Source: Oegoconia quadripuncta
Lineage: Eukaryota; Arthropoda; Insecta; Lepidoptera; Autostichidae
Direction: 5' to 3'
DNA: 64,000 nucleotides
NCBI GenBank assembly: GCA_949316235.1
Contig: OX438748.1
Coordinates: 31,862,836 to 31,926,835 of the forward strand
In this document: one piece after another, positions 23,598 through 32,792 of the stretch
Layout of the letters: each line of letters starts with the position of its first letter
How positions within the stretch are numbered: position 1 is the first letter of the stretch
The notes under the pieces: generated by a model
The model's database searches: none
What the model saw: the letters and a program-made list of their open reading frames with translations, nothing else
Told to the model about the DNA's origin: nothing
Position numbers and translations under genes: made by a program

Positions 23598-23743
23598 GGG
23601 TTCTATTACATAATTTCATCGTTATCGTCATCGGTTACGTTCTGACATGTGATTGGTTGGCTCATCGCTCGCTCGGCAATTTGTCGGTTTCCCATTGGTC
23701 AACGTAATCGATAACGATTCCGATGAAGTTACGTAATCGAATG
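23598..23743. mobile_element. ~145-bp hairpin MITE
   Basis: TTACATAATTTCATCGTTAT at the left is complementary to CGATAACGATTCCGATGAAG followed by TTACGTAA at the right. No ORF is present, and the superfamily is uncertain. Confidence 0.6.
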
Positions 23744-24704
23744 GCAGATTTTTCCATCAGATAGTATTTTATTTTATTTTTATTTTATTTTATTTATTCT
23801 TACAGAATCAACAGCATAAATTATGCAATATTTAAATAGGATTTAGTTACAAATGTTAAGCCAATTATAGATTCTTACTTCTTATACAACATTAATAGGT
23901 TTATTGCAAGTGGGATAGTTGTCATGGTTACATAAAAATCGATAAATAACTGTCACATAAAATATTTAGACAAACTTTTGTAATAAGTTATTAATAAATT
24001 GAAATTGAATTTACTAATTATAAATAAATCAATATGGAACGGATTTAAATCTTAAAATAAACTTTTGTTAAATTATAATTGTAAGAATGCGTCAAATCAA
24101 TGTCAGTAAATTATAATAATGATTAAATAAATGAAATAAATCTTCAATGCTAACTAATACAATGTTTTGAAAGCTCCATTAATAAATATTCGGTGATGTC
24201 AATAAAATAAAACCAATGTCATGTAATAATAATAATGTCAACAATAAGCGTCTAATAATAAATTCAAGTCAAACTAATGACAAAGGTCCAGGTACATTTT
24301 AAAAAGCAAGCAAATACATATTACAAATAAGATATAATGTTGCACATAACCTTTACAGATTCGTCGCGTTATATAATTTGTATGCACAATTTAAAAGTTT
24401 TGTGAGAATGTATGTGTGTGTGCATGTTTGTGTGTAGGTAGTGCACGCTTGCATAATAGATGTGTTAGTTCTTTGTGTTTGTGTAGGATCCGATAGTCTG
24501 ATTGAGCCTGATATGACTATTGGACGGCGTTGGAGCCATTATTTTGTTGGAACATTTTTTCTTTCTGCTACGCATGCAAGCACTCGGGATAATAACTCGA
24601 GAACGATTGACTTCAGAAAAAGTCTGACGTAACAATCGGACGTGTATCGAGTGTATACGATCAGATAGCCTGATCAGACAATCGGAAACAAAACCTGACG
24701 TATA

Positions 24705-24948
24705 TTTTTTTTATGTTATACGGGTTAGCACTTGATCTCAATCACACCTGATGTTAAGTGAAGATGAGGCCGAAGGTGGTAGTGTACTGACCCGGAAACA
24801 ACGTCTTATTTGGGGGACTGGCTTTCTTATCTCTGATAACCGGAACACAACATTGCTATTAACATTGCTGTTTGGCGGCAGATTTAGATAAGATGTATAG
24901 CTAGCCAGGCGGACATTTAATATGCCCTACCACCAATCAAACCGAGTA
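24705..24948 (-). mobile_element. SINE family S3
   Basis: The complement of the S3 body is seen: GGGTTAGCACTTGATCTCAA, CTGATGTTAAGTGAAGATGA and ACCACCAATCAAACCGAGTA. It ends about 30 bp before the Polinton target duplication. Confidence 0.8.
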
Positions 24949-24975
24949 CTAGCCCTAAGTCTAGCTTTCACATCA

Positions 24976-24981
24976 TCTGTC
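24976..24981. repeat. left 6-bp target site duplication (TCTGTC)
   Basis: TCTGTC directly precedes the left terminal repeat and is repeated exactly at 32781-32786 directly after the right one. Six-base duplications are the rule for Mavericks/Polintons. Confidence 0.9.
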
Positions 24982-25400
24982 AGTAGTAATATTATTGGGA
25001 AGTCTGGATCAAAACCGATGTGGCTTGACCTCGCTCTGCTCGTTCCGTTCACTCGTTTCACTCGCTCACGTCAGCCACATCAGTTTTGATCCTGACTTTC
25101 CAATAATATTGGGTTTCCTAAACCGTCCAGTCCAGAAGTATTCTTAGATATTAGCACTCACCATTAAGTTGCAGCAACAGAAATGATCCATTCACTAATT
25201 TTGAACACTAAACTTTTTACTAACACTAAACTAAAATCATAGCAATGTGTATAACAAAGCATGCACTGTATCAAGACGTAATCAAATCCAAAGGTACTGA
25301 CAATGTATCTCGTCGAGACGAGCACATAACATTTACCATTTCGTATCCCAGTAAACTAGGCAATGTTATACCTTAGTACAAAACCATCTCATATACTTGA
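24982..25400 (+). repeat. left terminal inverted repeat of the Polinton
   Basis: It begins AGTAGTAATATTATTGGGAA. Within its first 130 bp it is itself an inverted repeat (arms about 24988-25030 and 25071-25110), enclosing a run rich in CTCGTTCCGTTCACTCG-like units. It has about 26 extra bases (near 25228-25253) compared with the right repeat. Confidence 0.9.
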
Positions 25401-25881
25401 AATAGCTTGCATCCCATCGAAACAGGCATTTAAGATAAACTACGAAATCCCCAGCTAGCTAGGGTAAGATAAATGTTCTACAAAGGAACCTTGAGTCTGA
25501 AACACTTCATGACTACAGCACAGACCTTTAAATACATCACTGGTTCTCCTCCGAAAATAACTAAATAAACACACCAAATTTCCGCGTTCCAGCCAGCTGG
25601 ACATCACGGACAGACCTTGGTCTGAATATCTGAATAAGTATGTACAATGTAGATATTTCCAGAGACCCTAACAACCACTTTGCTTCATTGTTACCTTAGG
25701 ACTAAAGACATATACTGCCTAGTATAGGATCCGATGCTAAAGGAATGTTTACACGATACAAATGTTATCGGTGTAGTTACCAGCACTTAAAGTGAATTAG
25801 ATAGATAGATAGATAAAGGATTTATTTGTTTCTCCAGTAACACATATACATTTAACTTTTAGGCACAATAACAATTGTAGA

Positions 25882-26134
25882 TAATAAATAAATAAATAAA
25901 TATCTTTATACACTTATAGCACATACTCACAGCGCCATATAGTCCACACTAAGCAACACAAATATATTTTTTTTTTTTTTGTGTAAATAAATACATATAT
26001 AAATGAAAAACATCCATATCTCGGGAACACATGTCTGTATTCATCATACAAACATATGCCTCTAGCGGGATTGGAACCCGCGACCCTTTGGTATAGCAGT
26101 CAGAGTTTCTAACCACTACACCAAACAGGTCGTC
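25882..26134 (-). mobile_element. SINE family S2 inside the Polinton
   Basis: The complement of S2 is full length: a TATTTATTTA-type tail at the left and the B-box complement GGATTGGAACCCGCGACCC and ACCACTACACCAAACAGGTC at the right. It shows that the Polinton has been resident long enough to collect SINEs. Confidence 0.85.
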
Positions 26135-26315
26135 AGATCGATACAATTACAGGATTATTAATAATGTGTGTGTTTGTGTTATTTTTGCTTTTCCATCCTA
26201 AGTATATTCTTAGAAGAAAATCGGTTTCAAGCCGATCGTAACGTATTTCGCATTGAAACATATTAAACAATTTGTGGTCCTAAAAAGGACCTTTTTAGTA
26301 TTTACAAATTTTAGA

Positions 26316-26522
26316 TTATTTACGAGGATTGCTACCTATATTCATATCGTCTAAGTCCATCAAACATGCTAGATATGGTTTAATATTGAATAAACAATAA
26401 AAACATGTCTTCAATCCATAAAATCTAGCATAACCACGTCTTCTTAAAGCTTCATTCATGAAGCACATTTCACACATTTTTTCATTATCTGGAATTTGAG
26501 ACATCTGTGTAACGTCCGTCAT
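26316..26522 (-). CDS. small ORF with paired cysteines, unidentified
   Basis: This 68-residue ORF on the - strand begins MTDVTQMSQIPDNEKMCEMC and has two CxxC pairs about 22 residues apart (CEMC and CFYC), as in small zinc-binding folds. It lies inside the Polinton, between two SINE copies. A CACAG acceptor-like sequence precedes the ATG. I do not recognise the family. It may be a scrap of an element gene or chance. Confidence 0.25.
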   Translation of the reverse strand: MTDVTQMSQIPDNEKMCEMCFMNEALRRRGYARFYGLKTCFYCLFNIKPYLACLMDLDDMNIGSNPRK

Positions 26523-26598
26523 GCTTGGAAGTCCTGTGTTAAGTAACTCATCTACGTGGCATTGGTCGTTTATAATACGATATCACATTATTAAAGAA

Positions 26599-26776
26599 AT
26601 AAATAAATTTATTAAATATCTTTGAACATACACACAAATACAATATTATTATTTATTTTTTTTGTAAATATATATGTGTCCATATTCATCATAAAATATA
26701 TGACCCTAGCGGGATTCGAACCTGCGACCTTTCAGTATAGAAATCAGACCTTCTACCCACTACACCAAACATGTTA
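26599..26776 (-). mobile_element. SINE family S2, internally deleted, inside the Polinton
   Basis: The complement of the S2 head (GGGATTCGAACCTGCGACCT, ACCCACTACACCAAACATG) is joined to a shortened body and an A/T tail. Confidence 0.75.
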
Positions 26777-27679
26777 GAGTGATAAGTATATCATATATAT
26801 TGATGACCTTTATCCCTAATGAGATGGCTAGATACATTCCAAACATTAACACGTTACGTTCTAAGTATACAGAAATGCACACGTGTCAGAGGGTAAGTCC
26901 ATCGCTCTTAAAACAAAAGTCAATAATCTTTTTGTAGATACACAGGGTACTCTTAAAATAGTCAGATTTTATATATTGTTATTTTTTTAAAGCTACATGT
27001 AATTACAAGTGTAAATAGGACCATATCGTTGCTGACGTATATTGCATTAGTGCAATAACGCATATTTACGAGTCAGCATTGATGGCAAGGCGGCGGCGCG
27101 GCGGTCGGCGGTATGTTAACGATACCACAACGGAAACTGATACTCGATACTTTCAATAGTTATGTATTGCATGTGGGTTTGCTTGCCTTTTAAACTATTT
27201 TTAGAATACATAATATAATGAATGGTGATATACTAAAAAAAGTAATTACGTTTTTGTGCTATTAATGCCATTTACGGAAAAATCCTACGGTAATATTTTA
27301 ATTTCGAAAATACCTTATTCGAGATTATTACTAAAGAGCTTATGGTATTAACCCGCAACCATTGATTGCGGATGCAGGACCATAACCCACTACAAATTGG
27401 CTCACCCATCCTGTTTTCAACTATACGGTTTATTGCTTTACTTTGACACTTGTGTTCATTATCGAATACAATTATTATACCACGAGCGTTGCACAATTAC
27501 TTAATATTTATAACAAACGTTACCTTTCTTTTCTCAGTTGGGTTAAAAAAATAATAATGATTACATTGCACTGAAATTGGAGACAATTGTTTGTTACTAC
27601 AATTTGCTGATTCAAATACCTTTAATATATGTGTTTGTGCTCTTCTATGTATGTGTTATGTACATACACGAAGGAAATA

Positions 27680-27917
27680 ATATATAAAAACTGATTTTCG
27701 CTTCGGAAAATTTAACAAGTTTTTCAACGTCACTGTCGCCGGAGCTCCGTCAAGCAGAACCCTCAACGTCACTGTCATCGGTGTTCGGTCAAGAAAAACC
27801 CTCAATCCTCCAGAACCTCAGCTCAAGTCGTACCAAGTGCGTCAGAATCCCTGATCTTCGAGAACCCTATTTGAAGTATACATTATACGGATCAAGTGCG
27901 TTGCTATAATGTTCGTA
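27680..27917 (+). promoter_or_regulatory. possible promoter and first exon of a Polinton-borne gene
   Basis: A TATA-like ATATATAAAAAC at about 27680-27691 precedes about 200 bp of non-AT-rich sequence containing repeated CAACGTCACTGTC and GTCAAG motifs. This leads to ATGTTC immediately followed by a consensus donor GTAAGTTTTT at about 27909-27918. This fits a short first exon (two codons) spliced to the exons at 28143 and 28671. The phase fits only if exon 2 begins at 28150 or if an exon is missed, so the link is inference. Confidence 0.35.
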
Positions 27918-28029
27918 AGTTTTTATAATATATTTCTTTTTTCGCAAAACAGATAAATTTTCGATACTCTTGTACAAGTCCCAGCCGTGTTCGATATACT
28001 TCAATCTTGATATCTATAACTTATTCTTT

Positions 28030-28115
28030 TAATGAAAACTCATTGGTATATGGCCTGCTTGGGAATCAAACCCAGACCTACCAAATTGGGAAACTGTGTC
28101 ACAATTGCCGATTAG
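28030..28115 (-). mobile_element. SINE family S4 head fragment
   Basis: AAACTCATTGGTATATGGCC and GGGAATCAAACCCAGACCTA are the complement of the S4 head. The fragment lies in an intron of the Polinton-borne gene. Confidence 0.6.
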
Positions 28116-28142
28116 TTAAACTTAATTATATTTATTTTTCAG

Positions 28143-28265
28143 GTCTGAGTCTGATTACTACAAGGAGCAGGTGGAGAAAAAACCAAAAAAGCACACAACA
28201 AAGCGAACAGCAGCGGCTGCATTAGAGTCTGATAGTTCCGACTACGAGCAGCCCCGTGACACCAG
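28143..28265 (+). CDS. internal exon of an unidentified spliced gene inside the Polinton
   Basis: The 123-base exon is bounded by the acceptor TTATTTTTCAG and the donor GTATCTT. It reads in one frame with one base at the start and two at the end, so it is phase-symmetric. The peptide begins SESDYYKEQVEKKPKKHTTK and is first basic (KKPKK, TTKR), then acidic near its end (ESDSSDYEQ). Such Lys/Ser/Asp-rich sequence suits a nuclear, disordered protein. The next exon has the same phase and layout. I do not recognise the protein. It may be a host gene piece captured by the transposon. Confidence 0.5.
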
Positions 28266-28670
28266 GTATCTTTTTTTTTCTTTTTTATTATTTCAGTTAA
28301 AATGTGAAAGGTACGGTCGCTTTTTTAAGTACAGTCATATTCGGGGGTTCAACTATTTAGAATTTGTTTCAAACCCGTTAATCAAGCGTTGAGTACATAC
28401 TATTCAAGCGGTACCTATTCAAAGTAGGTGTAGGTACTAATACACAAGAATCCAATCCATTTTTTCTTTATAAATTCTAAGGCGTTCTAAAATATTCGCC
28501 CACTCAGTAAAGTTATTCAAAAATACTTAGTTATCTTTTAACTGACTTTAAAAAAAGGAGGAGGTTCTCAATTCTGCCGTTTGTATTTTTTTTAAACGAG
28601 TATAATAGTATACATCGCAATTGTTTCTTTCTTTTTCTTTTTATATTTATTTCTTTTTCTTCTGTTTTAG

Positions 28671-28799
28671 CCCACCGCCGAAAAGGACTAAAGCCTCGGT
28701 CAAAAAGTTACCACCTACAAACAAGGAAACTAAGCGGGCACCGAAGGTGTCTGCAGAGGAGATTGAACACTCTGATGACGAGGGCCCCCAAGCTACTAG
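28671..28799 (+). CDS. second phase-symmetric exon of the unidentified gene
   Basis: The 129-base exon follows a long pyrimidine tract ending TTCTGTTTTAG and ends at the donor GTAATTT. It has the same 1+3n+2 structure as the exon at 28143-28265, so the two join in frame and either could be skipped without a shift. The peptide begins PPPKRTKASVKKLPPTNKET and ends with an acidic EHSDDEGPQAT stretch. It thus repeats the basic-then-acidic design and the final Thr-Ser/Arg split codon of the previous exon. The design suggests exon duplication. No further exon was found before the SINE at 28843. Confidence 0.5.
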
Positions 28800-28842
28800 G
28801 TAATTTACTTATTAATTTTCAGTTATATTTTGCAGCGTTTAA

Positions 28843-28925
28843 AAGCGCCAGTGGCTCAGTGGTTGAGATCTGGGTTCGAATCCCAGGCAGACCATGTACG
28901 AATGAGTTTTTAAATTTAATCTAAT
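28843..28925 (+). mobile_element. tRNA-derived SINE head, family S4, at the polymerase truncation point
   Basis: GCGCCAGTGGCTCAGTGGTT (A-box side) and GGGTTCGAATCCCAGGCAGA (B box) form a tRNA-like head, with the S4-type tail ATTACTTATTTGCATTTGTC after it. It ends about 45 bp before the first recognisable polymerase codon. Confidence 0.7.
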
Positions 28926-28968
28926 TACTTATTTGCATTTGTCCGACTGATCTTAAATGGTGAAGTAA

Positions 28969-29763
28969 TACTGCATTTTTGGAAAAACTTTGGAAGATAC
29001 AGAGCGTAGAGTTGATGTAAAGCTAGTAAACAGGTGGAACGATGATCGCAATAAAACAAAAAAGTATTATTGCGCTGAACAACTAATAGCACGTCCAAAT
29101 TTTCACAGTTCAACAATATTTGACGAGAATTTAGTTGCAATACAACTTAACCGAGAAAAAGTCGTTTTGGATAAACCAATCTATATAGGTTTTACAGTTT
29201 TAGAGTTATCTAAAAATCATATGTATGACTTTCACTATTCAGTAATGAAACGTTTTTATAATGAGAAGTTACATCTATGTTACACTGACACCGACAGTTT
29301 GTTGTATTTGATACAAACTGAAGATTTCTACAAAGATTTGAAATCCTCCTTTTTGGATTATTTTGATACTAGTAATTATTCAACAAATAATGTATTTAAA
29401 ATACTTCAAGCAAATAAGAAAATTCCTGGGCTATTTAAAGATGAATTAGGAGGAAACATTCTTTTAGAGTTTGTAGGGTTGAGATCAAAATTATATAGTA
29501 TTAAAACTAGTGATTATGAAATAAAGAAAGCCAAGGGAGTTAAAAAGTCGGTTGTGAAAAAATTGAAATTTTCTCAATATGTAGACGTCTTATCCAGTGG
29601 TAGGGAATTAAAAAGAAAAAATCTTTTTTTCAAATCAATAAAACATGAGATTTTTACTCAAGAGCAAAATAAGGTAGCGTTATCACGAAAAGATGATAAG
29701 CGATTCATTCTAAAAAATAATGTGGAAACTAAGTCTTGGGGGCACTACTCAGTAACAGTTTAG
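28969..29763 (+). pseudogene. protein-primed DNA polymerase B, C-terminal fragment (Polinton)
   Basis: The frame opens after a TAA at 28966-28968. Its first residues (..IFGKT..) match the conserved motif after the polymerase KxxxNSxYG helix. The palm catalytic motif YTDTDS is present at about residue 105 of this frame. The open frame runs about 264 codons to TAG. A complete family-B enzyme of this class is over 1000 residues, so the exonuclease, protein-priming insertions and the first catalytic motif are missing upstream, where a SINE lies. No ATG suits a start. In an intact Polinton this enzyme copies the element from a protein primer. Here it can only be a remnant, though the surviving frame is unbroken to its stop. 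Confidence 0.85.
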
Positions 29764-29769
29764 AGGTTA

Positions 29770-30431
29770 ATATAATATGAAACGGTAAATATTATGTTTG
29801 TGTAAAAACATTACATTGAATTCCTTGAGTAACTATTTTCGTTTGTAATAAAAACAAGATATATGATTTTTAATTGTTGAAATATTAGATAACAATAAAT
29901 ATGATATTTTTCTGTAAGAAGAATAATAAATGATTTTGAAAATTTTACAATTTCTCGAATTGTAACTATGTTTTGTTATTAATAAGACAAATTGATGCAA
30001 TTAAAGTAAAACGAAATATATGATTTTTAATTATTGAAATACTTGGCAAAAGATCATACTTGGATAATAATAATAATAAATATGATTTTGTAAAATGTTA
30101 CATTTTCCTCGAATTGTATGTCATATTATTTATAAGAAAAATTTTATGAACAATAAAAACATTGGTTTACAATTAGAATCCTAGTGTTTTATTTTTTTTT
30201 CAATATGAACCCATACCTATTATAGCGCTATTATATTATAGTGTTATTTTATAAAGTTTTAGCAGTATACATACGTGTGGTAGTGTTGTCCCTTTCGGGT
30301 ACACCTATAATAGTTGTAGCGTTGTTCCTTTTTCACTTGTTATGTACCAAGTGCTGAAGGTTGCACTTTGTAAAAATAGTAATAAGGTGCAATATTACAT
30401 GCTACAACTTTACACATACTTAAATAACAAT

Positions 30432-30473
<42 letters not shown>

Positions 30474-30570
30474 CTGAAGATCCGCAATCCAATAATTTAA
30501 CATGTTCAAACATGTGTGTAATACGAGTTGCATCGCATCAAATAAAATAGCTGTAACACTTCATTACCTC
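29770..30570. other. AT-rich non-coding part of the Polinton
   Basis: No ORF is seen. Near-duplicate blocks (for example ATATATGATTTTTAATTGTTG, about 29860, and ATATATGATTTTTAATTATTG, about 30017) point to a local tandem duplication of about 155 bp. An (AC)n microsatellite occupies about 30433-30468. Confidence 0.5.
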
Positions 30571-30640
30571 ATTGAAGGGCAAGCGAATCAGCCGCCACTC
30601 TTTTACAAAAATAAATAAATATAGTTTTAACCATTTCATC

Positions 30641-31048
30641 ATGTATAATGGAACGTCAATCGATTCTGACATTATTTGTTTGGGACATGGTCAAGATCTA
30701 CTAGCGAACTTCAGCCAAGACTACCCAGAACTGGCAAATAAGCCTCTTCCAGATATTAACGAGAGGAAGAAGACCGAAATTATAAAGGTGAAAAAATTGA
30801 AAAGTCTTCAGAAAAAGAAAAACAAATTTGTAGCGTCGTACGTTAAGACAAATAATGACAATATTGGACGCAGGATGATCAAGATAAAGGTATTTGAATC
30901 TGCTGAAATAACCGACTGTGAAAATGATGGTGATGGTGCTGTGATAAGTGCTCAATATACAGTGGTAGATCAATACGATGAAATTATGGACCTGACTCAG
31001 ACTTTGATAAGTAAAATTTCGAAAAAAATATGTGATAATAGTTTATAA
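30641..31048 (+). CDS. unidentified Polinton ORF, 135 aa
   Basis: The first ATG of the frame is at 30641, beginning MYNGTSIDSDIICLGHGQDL. The frame is open further upstream without an ATG. A Lys-rich basic stretch lies mid-protein (KKTEIIKVKKLKSLQKKKNK) and the C-terminal third is acidic. No signal peptide or membrane segment is visible. AATAAA motifs follow within about 70 bp. It is convergent with the - strand block at 31213-32136. I do not recognise it; Polintons carry several poorly conserved small genes, so this may be one, or the C-terminal part of a larger lost gene. Confidence 0.5.
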   Translation: MYNGTSIDSDIICLGHGQDLLANFSQDYPELANKPLPDINERKKTEIIKVKKLKSLQKKKNKFVASYVKTNNDNIGRRMIKIKVFESAEITDCENDGDGAVISAQYTVVDQYDEIMDLTQTLISKISKKICDNSL

Positions 31049-31212
31049 GTAAATGTAATATTTAAGTTGCTTAGATAATAATGTAATGTAAATGTAATAA
31101 TTTATAATATTGAAATAAAACTAACTATTAAAATAAATAAAACTTCTTTATTTTATCCTTATTATAATTGAACTCTTACAAATATACCTTACAAATATTC
31201 AAAAGAATTTAT

Positions 31213-31692
31213 TTAATTGTTGTCGTTAAACCATTTTTTAATACAAATAACATTTTTTTGTGCACAACACTTATTATGATGAAAACAATTCAAATTCAAG
31301 TCATTTTTACAATAATTTGCATACAAATTTAAAAATTTTGGACATCCTTTCTCACCTAAATCTACAATGTTGAAATTATTACACAAATCGAAAAGCCATT
31401 TCCTTTTTTCGTTACCTTTAATAAAAATATTTTTACCAGATAGTACTGGTACGATCAACCTCTTAAATTCTCTGTAATCAATAAAACCCTCAGACCAAAA
31501 GATTCCTCTATTTCGTTCTATCCACCTCACTTGATTTTTTTCTTTGTATGATAATTGCGAATACGTAAATGGTGGTTTAATTAAAAATACTTGAGTGAAT
31601 TCTGAGGTAGCCAGAGCAAACTCTTTGAGTATAAAATTATTTTTATCATCTTTGAATCCTTGAACATCCACAAATAAATCATTTGTCTTCAT
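31213..31692 (-). CDS. conserved Polinton-associated ORF, 159 aa, function unknown
   Basis: The - strand ORF starts MKTNDLFVDVQGFKDDKNNF and has a Cys/His-rich C-terminus (CKNDLNLNCFHHNKCC) suggesting metal binding. The opening LFVDVQGF resembles the first acidic strand of RNase H/DnaQ-like folds, which is only a suggestion. Its ATG overlaps the stop of the upstream ORF by four bases (ATGA at 31689-31692), a compact arrangement typical of viral or Polinton gene blocks. Proteins starting this way recur beside polymerase B genes in insect mobile elements, as far as I recall. The frame is intact, with an AATAAA complement just downstream near 31144. Confidence 0.55.
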   Translation of the reverse strand: MKTNDLFVDVQGFKDDKNNFILKEFALATSEFTQVFLIKPPFTYSQLSYKEKNQVRWIERNRGIFWSEGFIDYREFKRLIVPVLSGKNIFIKGNEKRKWLFDLCNNFNIVDLGEKGCPKFLNLYANYCKNDLNLNCFHHNKCCAQKNVICIKKWFNDNN

Positions 31693-31877
31693 GATATTTT
31701 TCGTACAATGTTGCTTAGAGGTTTATATTCAAAAATACAGTCGTTTAAAATTAAACAGTAAGCTGATGTTTGATCTGGGATAACTACATCCGTTTCTAGT
31801 TCAATCCTAACATCAACAGAGCCTTTTGTTTTTAAATTGTCTACTTGATGTACCTTTGTGTACCTGTCGATACACAT
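31689..31877 (-). pseudogene. C-terminal fragment of a Polinton structural-type protein
   Basis: This short frame (62 codons) continues from within the ATPase-like fragment in another frame. It reads KTKGSVDVRIELETDV and TSAYCLILNDCIFEYKPLS before its stop. A beta-strand-rich stretch ending this way, just before the LFVDVQGF ORF, fits the tail of a capsid-like protein, but I cannot prove the identity. It looks like the remaining end of a larger gene after an internal deletion. Confidence 0.4.
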
Positions 31878-32136
31878 TTTCTAAAAATAAGTACTTTGGT
31901 TGATAAAGTGTCTTGGAATAGAGGTATACATTTCGATATCTTAAACCGTTTTCATGCAATAGCAAGCCTACCATTAAATTAGTTTTTCCGCAGTTAGAAG
32001 GCCCAGAAATAATGCAACGAATGGTACTAGGTAAAAGTGTCCCATGACGATGTGAAGTCTTTTGAAGCGAATCTGGACAAATTCTTTCTAATTGCAATGA
32101 ACATGGTTGTTTAATAAATTTCATATCGTAACACAA
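31813..32136 (-). pseudogene. packaging-ATPase-like fragment with Walker A motif
   Basis: The - strand frame starts MCYDMKFIKQPCSLQLERIC and has a clear P-loop GPSNCGKTNLM at about residues 45-55, followed by VYLYSKTLYQPKYLF. This fits the N-terminal part of the A32/FtsK-like genome-packaging ATPase found in Polintons. The frame ends after 107 codons with no Walker B region, where it runs into the structural-type fragment in another frame. This is best explained by an internal deletion that joined the two genes. It is not functional as it stands. Confidence 0.6.
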
Positions 32137-32388
32137 AACAGAAATAATTTTATAAAAACTATTCGTGTCAACGTTTCAGTGATAATTAAAATTTTCCTAC
32201 AAATGTTTGTCTTTTATATAATTATCATGTAGAGCAGAAGCCGACGGACATTTTGCAGTAAGTACTTTGTAGGGAAAACTTACATATTGTTAAATAGAAA
32301 CCAACCGAACGATCTGTCAAATAATTTATTAGGTTACAAGAACTTTAAATAACAATGAATAGTATGGGGATCAAAAACCAGATAACCT

Positions 32389-32780
32389 TCAAGTAAGTAT
32401 ATGAGATGGTTTTGTATTAAGGTATAACCCTGGGATACGAAATGGTAAATGTTATGTGCTCGTCTCGACGAGATACATTGTCAGTACCTTTGGATTTGAT
32501 TACGTCTTGATACAGTGCATGCTTTAAGTTTAGTGTTAGTAAAAAACTTTAGTGTTCAAAATTAGTGAAAATAGATCATTTCTGTTGCAGCAGCTTAATG
32601 GTGAGTGCTAATATCTAAGAATACTTCTGGACTGGACGGCTTAGGTAACCCAATATTATTGGAAAGTCAGGATCAAAACTGATGTGGCTGACGTGAGCGA
32701 GTGAAACGAGTGAACGGAACGAGCAGAGCGAGGTCAAGCCACATCGGTTTTGATCCAGACTTCCCAATAATATTACTACT
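32389..32780 (-). repeat. right terminal inverted repeat of the Polinton
   Basis: This is the reverse complement of 24982-25400 at high identity, ending ..AATAATATTACTACT. Its last bases abut TCTGTC and then the Wnt5 splice acceptor CACTCAG, so it now forms intronic sequence next to an exon. Confidence 0.9.
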
Positions 32781-32792
32781 TCTGTCACTCAG
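32781..32792 (+). promoter_or_regulatory. Wnt5 3' splice site, Polinton target duplication plus CACTCAG
   Basis: TCTGTC (second target duplication) followed by ACTCAG ends the intron at 32792. The original intron end is preserved before the left repeat as CTAGCTTTCACATCA+TCTGTC. Only these 12 bases of native acceptor remain in place; everything upstream now belongs to the transposon. Confidence 0.8.

Larger units (their letters stand above)
24982..32780. mobile_element. Maverick/Polinton DNA transposon, 7.8 kb, internally deleted
   Basis: The element is delimited by near-identical inverted repeats (24982-25400 and 32389-32780), starts AG and ends CT, and has a perfect TCTGTC duplication. All three traits are diagnostic of self-synthesising Polintons. 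Inside are a C-terminal fragment of DNA polymerase B, a fragment with a packaging-ATPase-like P-loop, two short overlapping ORFs, an unidentified + strand ORF and two spliced exons. No retroviral-type integrase, protease or complete capsid gene is seen, and typical autonomous copies are about 15-20 kb. It is therefore a non-autonomous deletion derivative. SINEs of families S2 and S4 have inserted into it. It lies in the Wnt5 intron, 12 bp from the next exon. Confidence 0.9.

Noticed and set aside
24982..32780. Integrated retrovirus or LTR retrotransposon
   Set aside because: The terminal repeats are inverted, not direct, the target duplication is 6 bp with AG/CT ends, and the polymerase is family B DNA polymerase, not reverse transcriptase.
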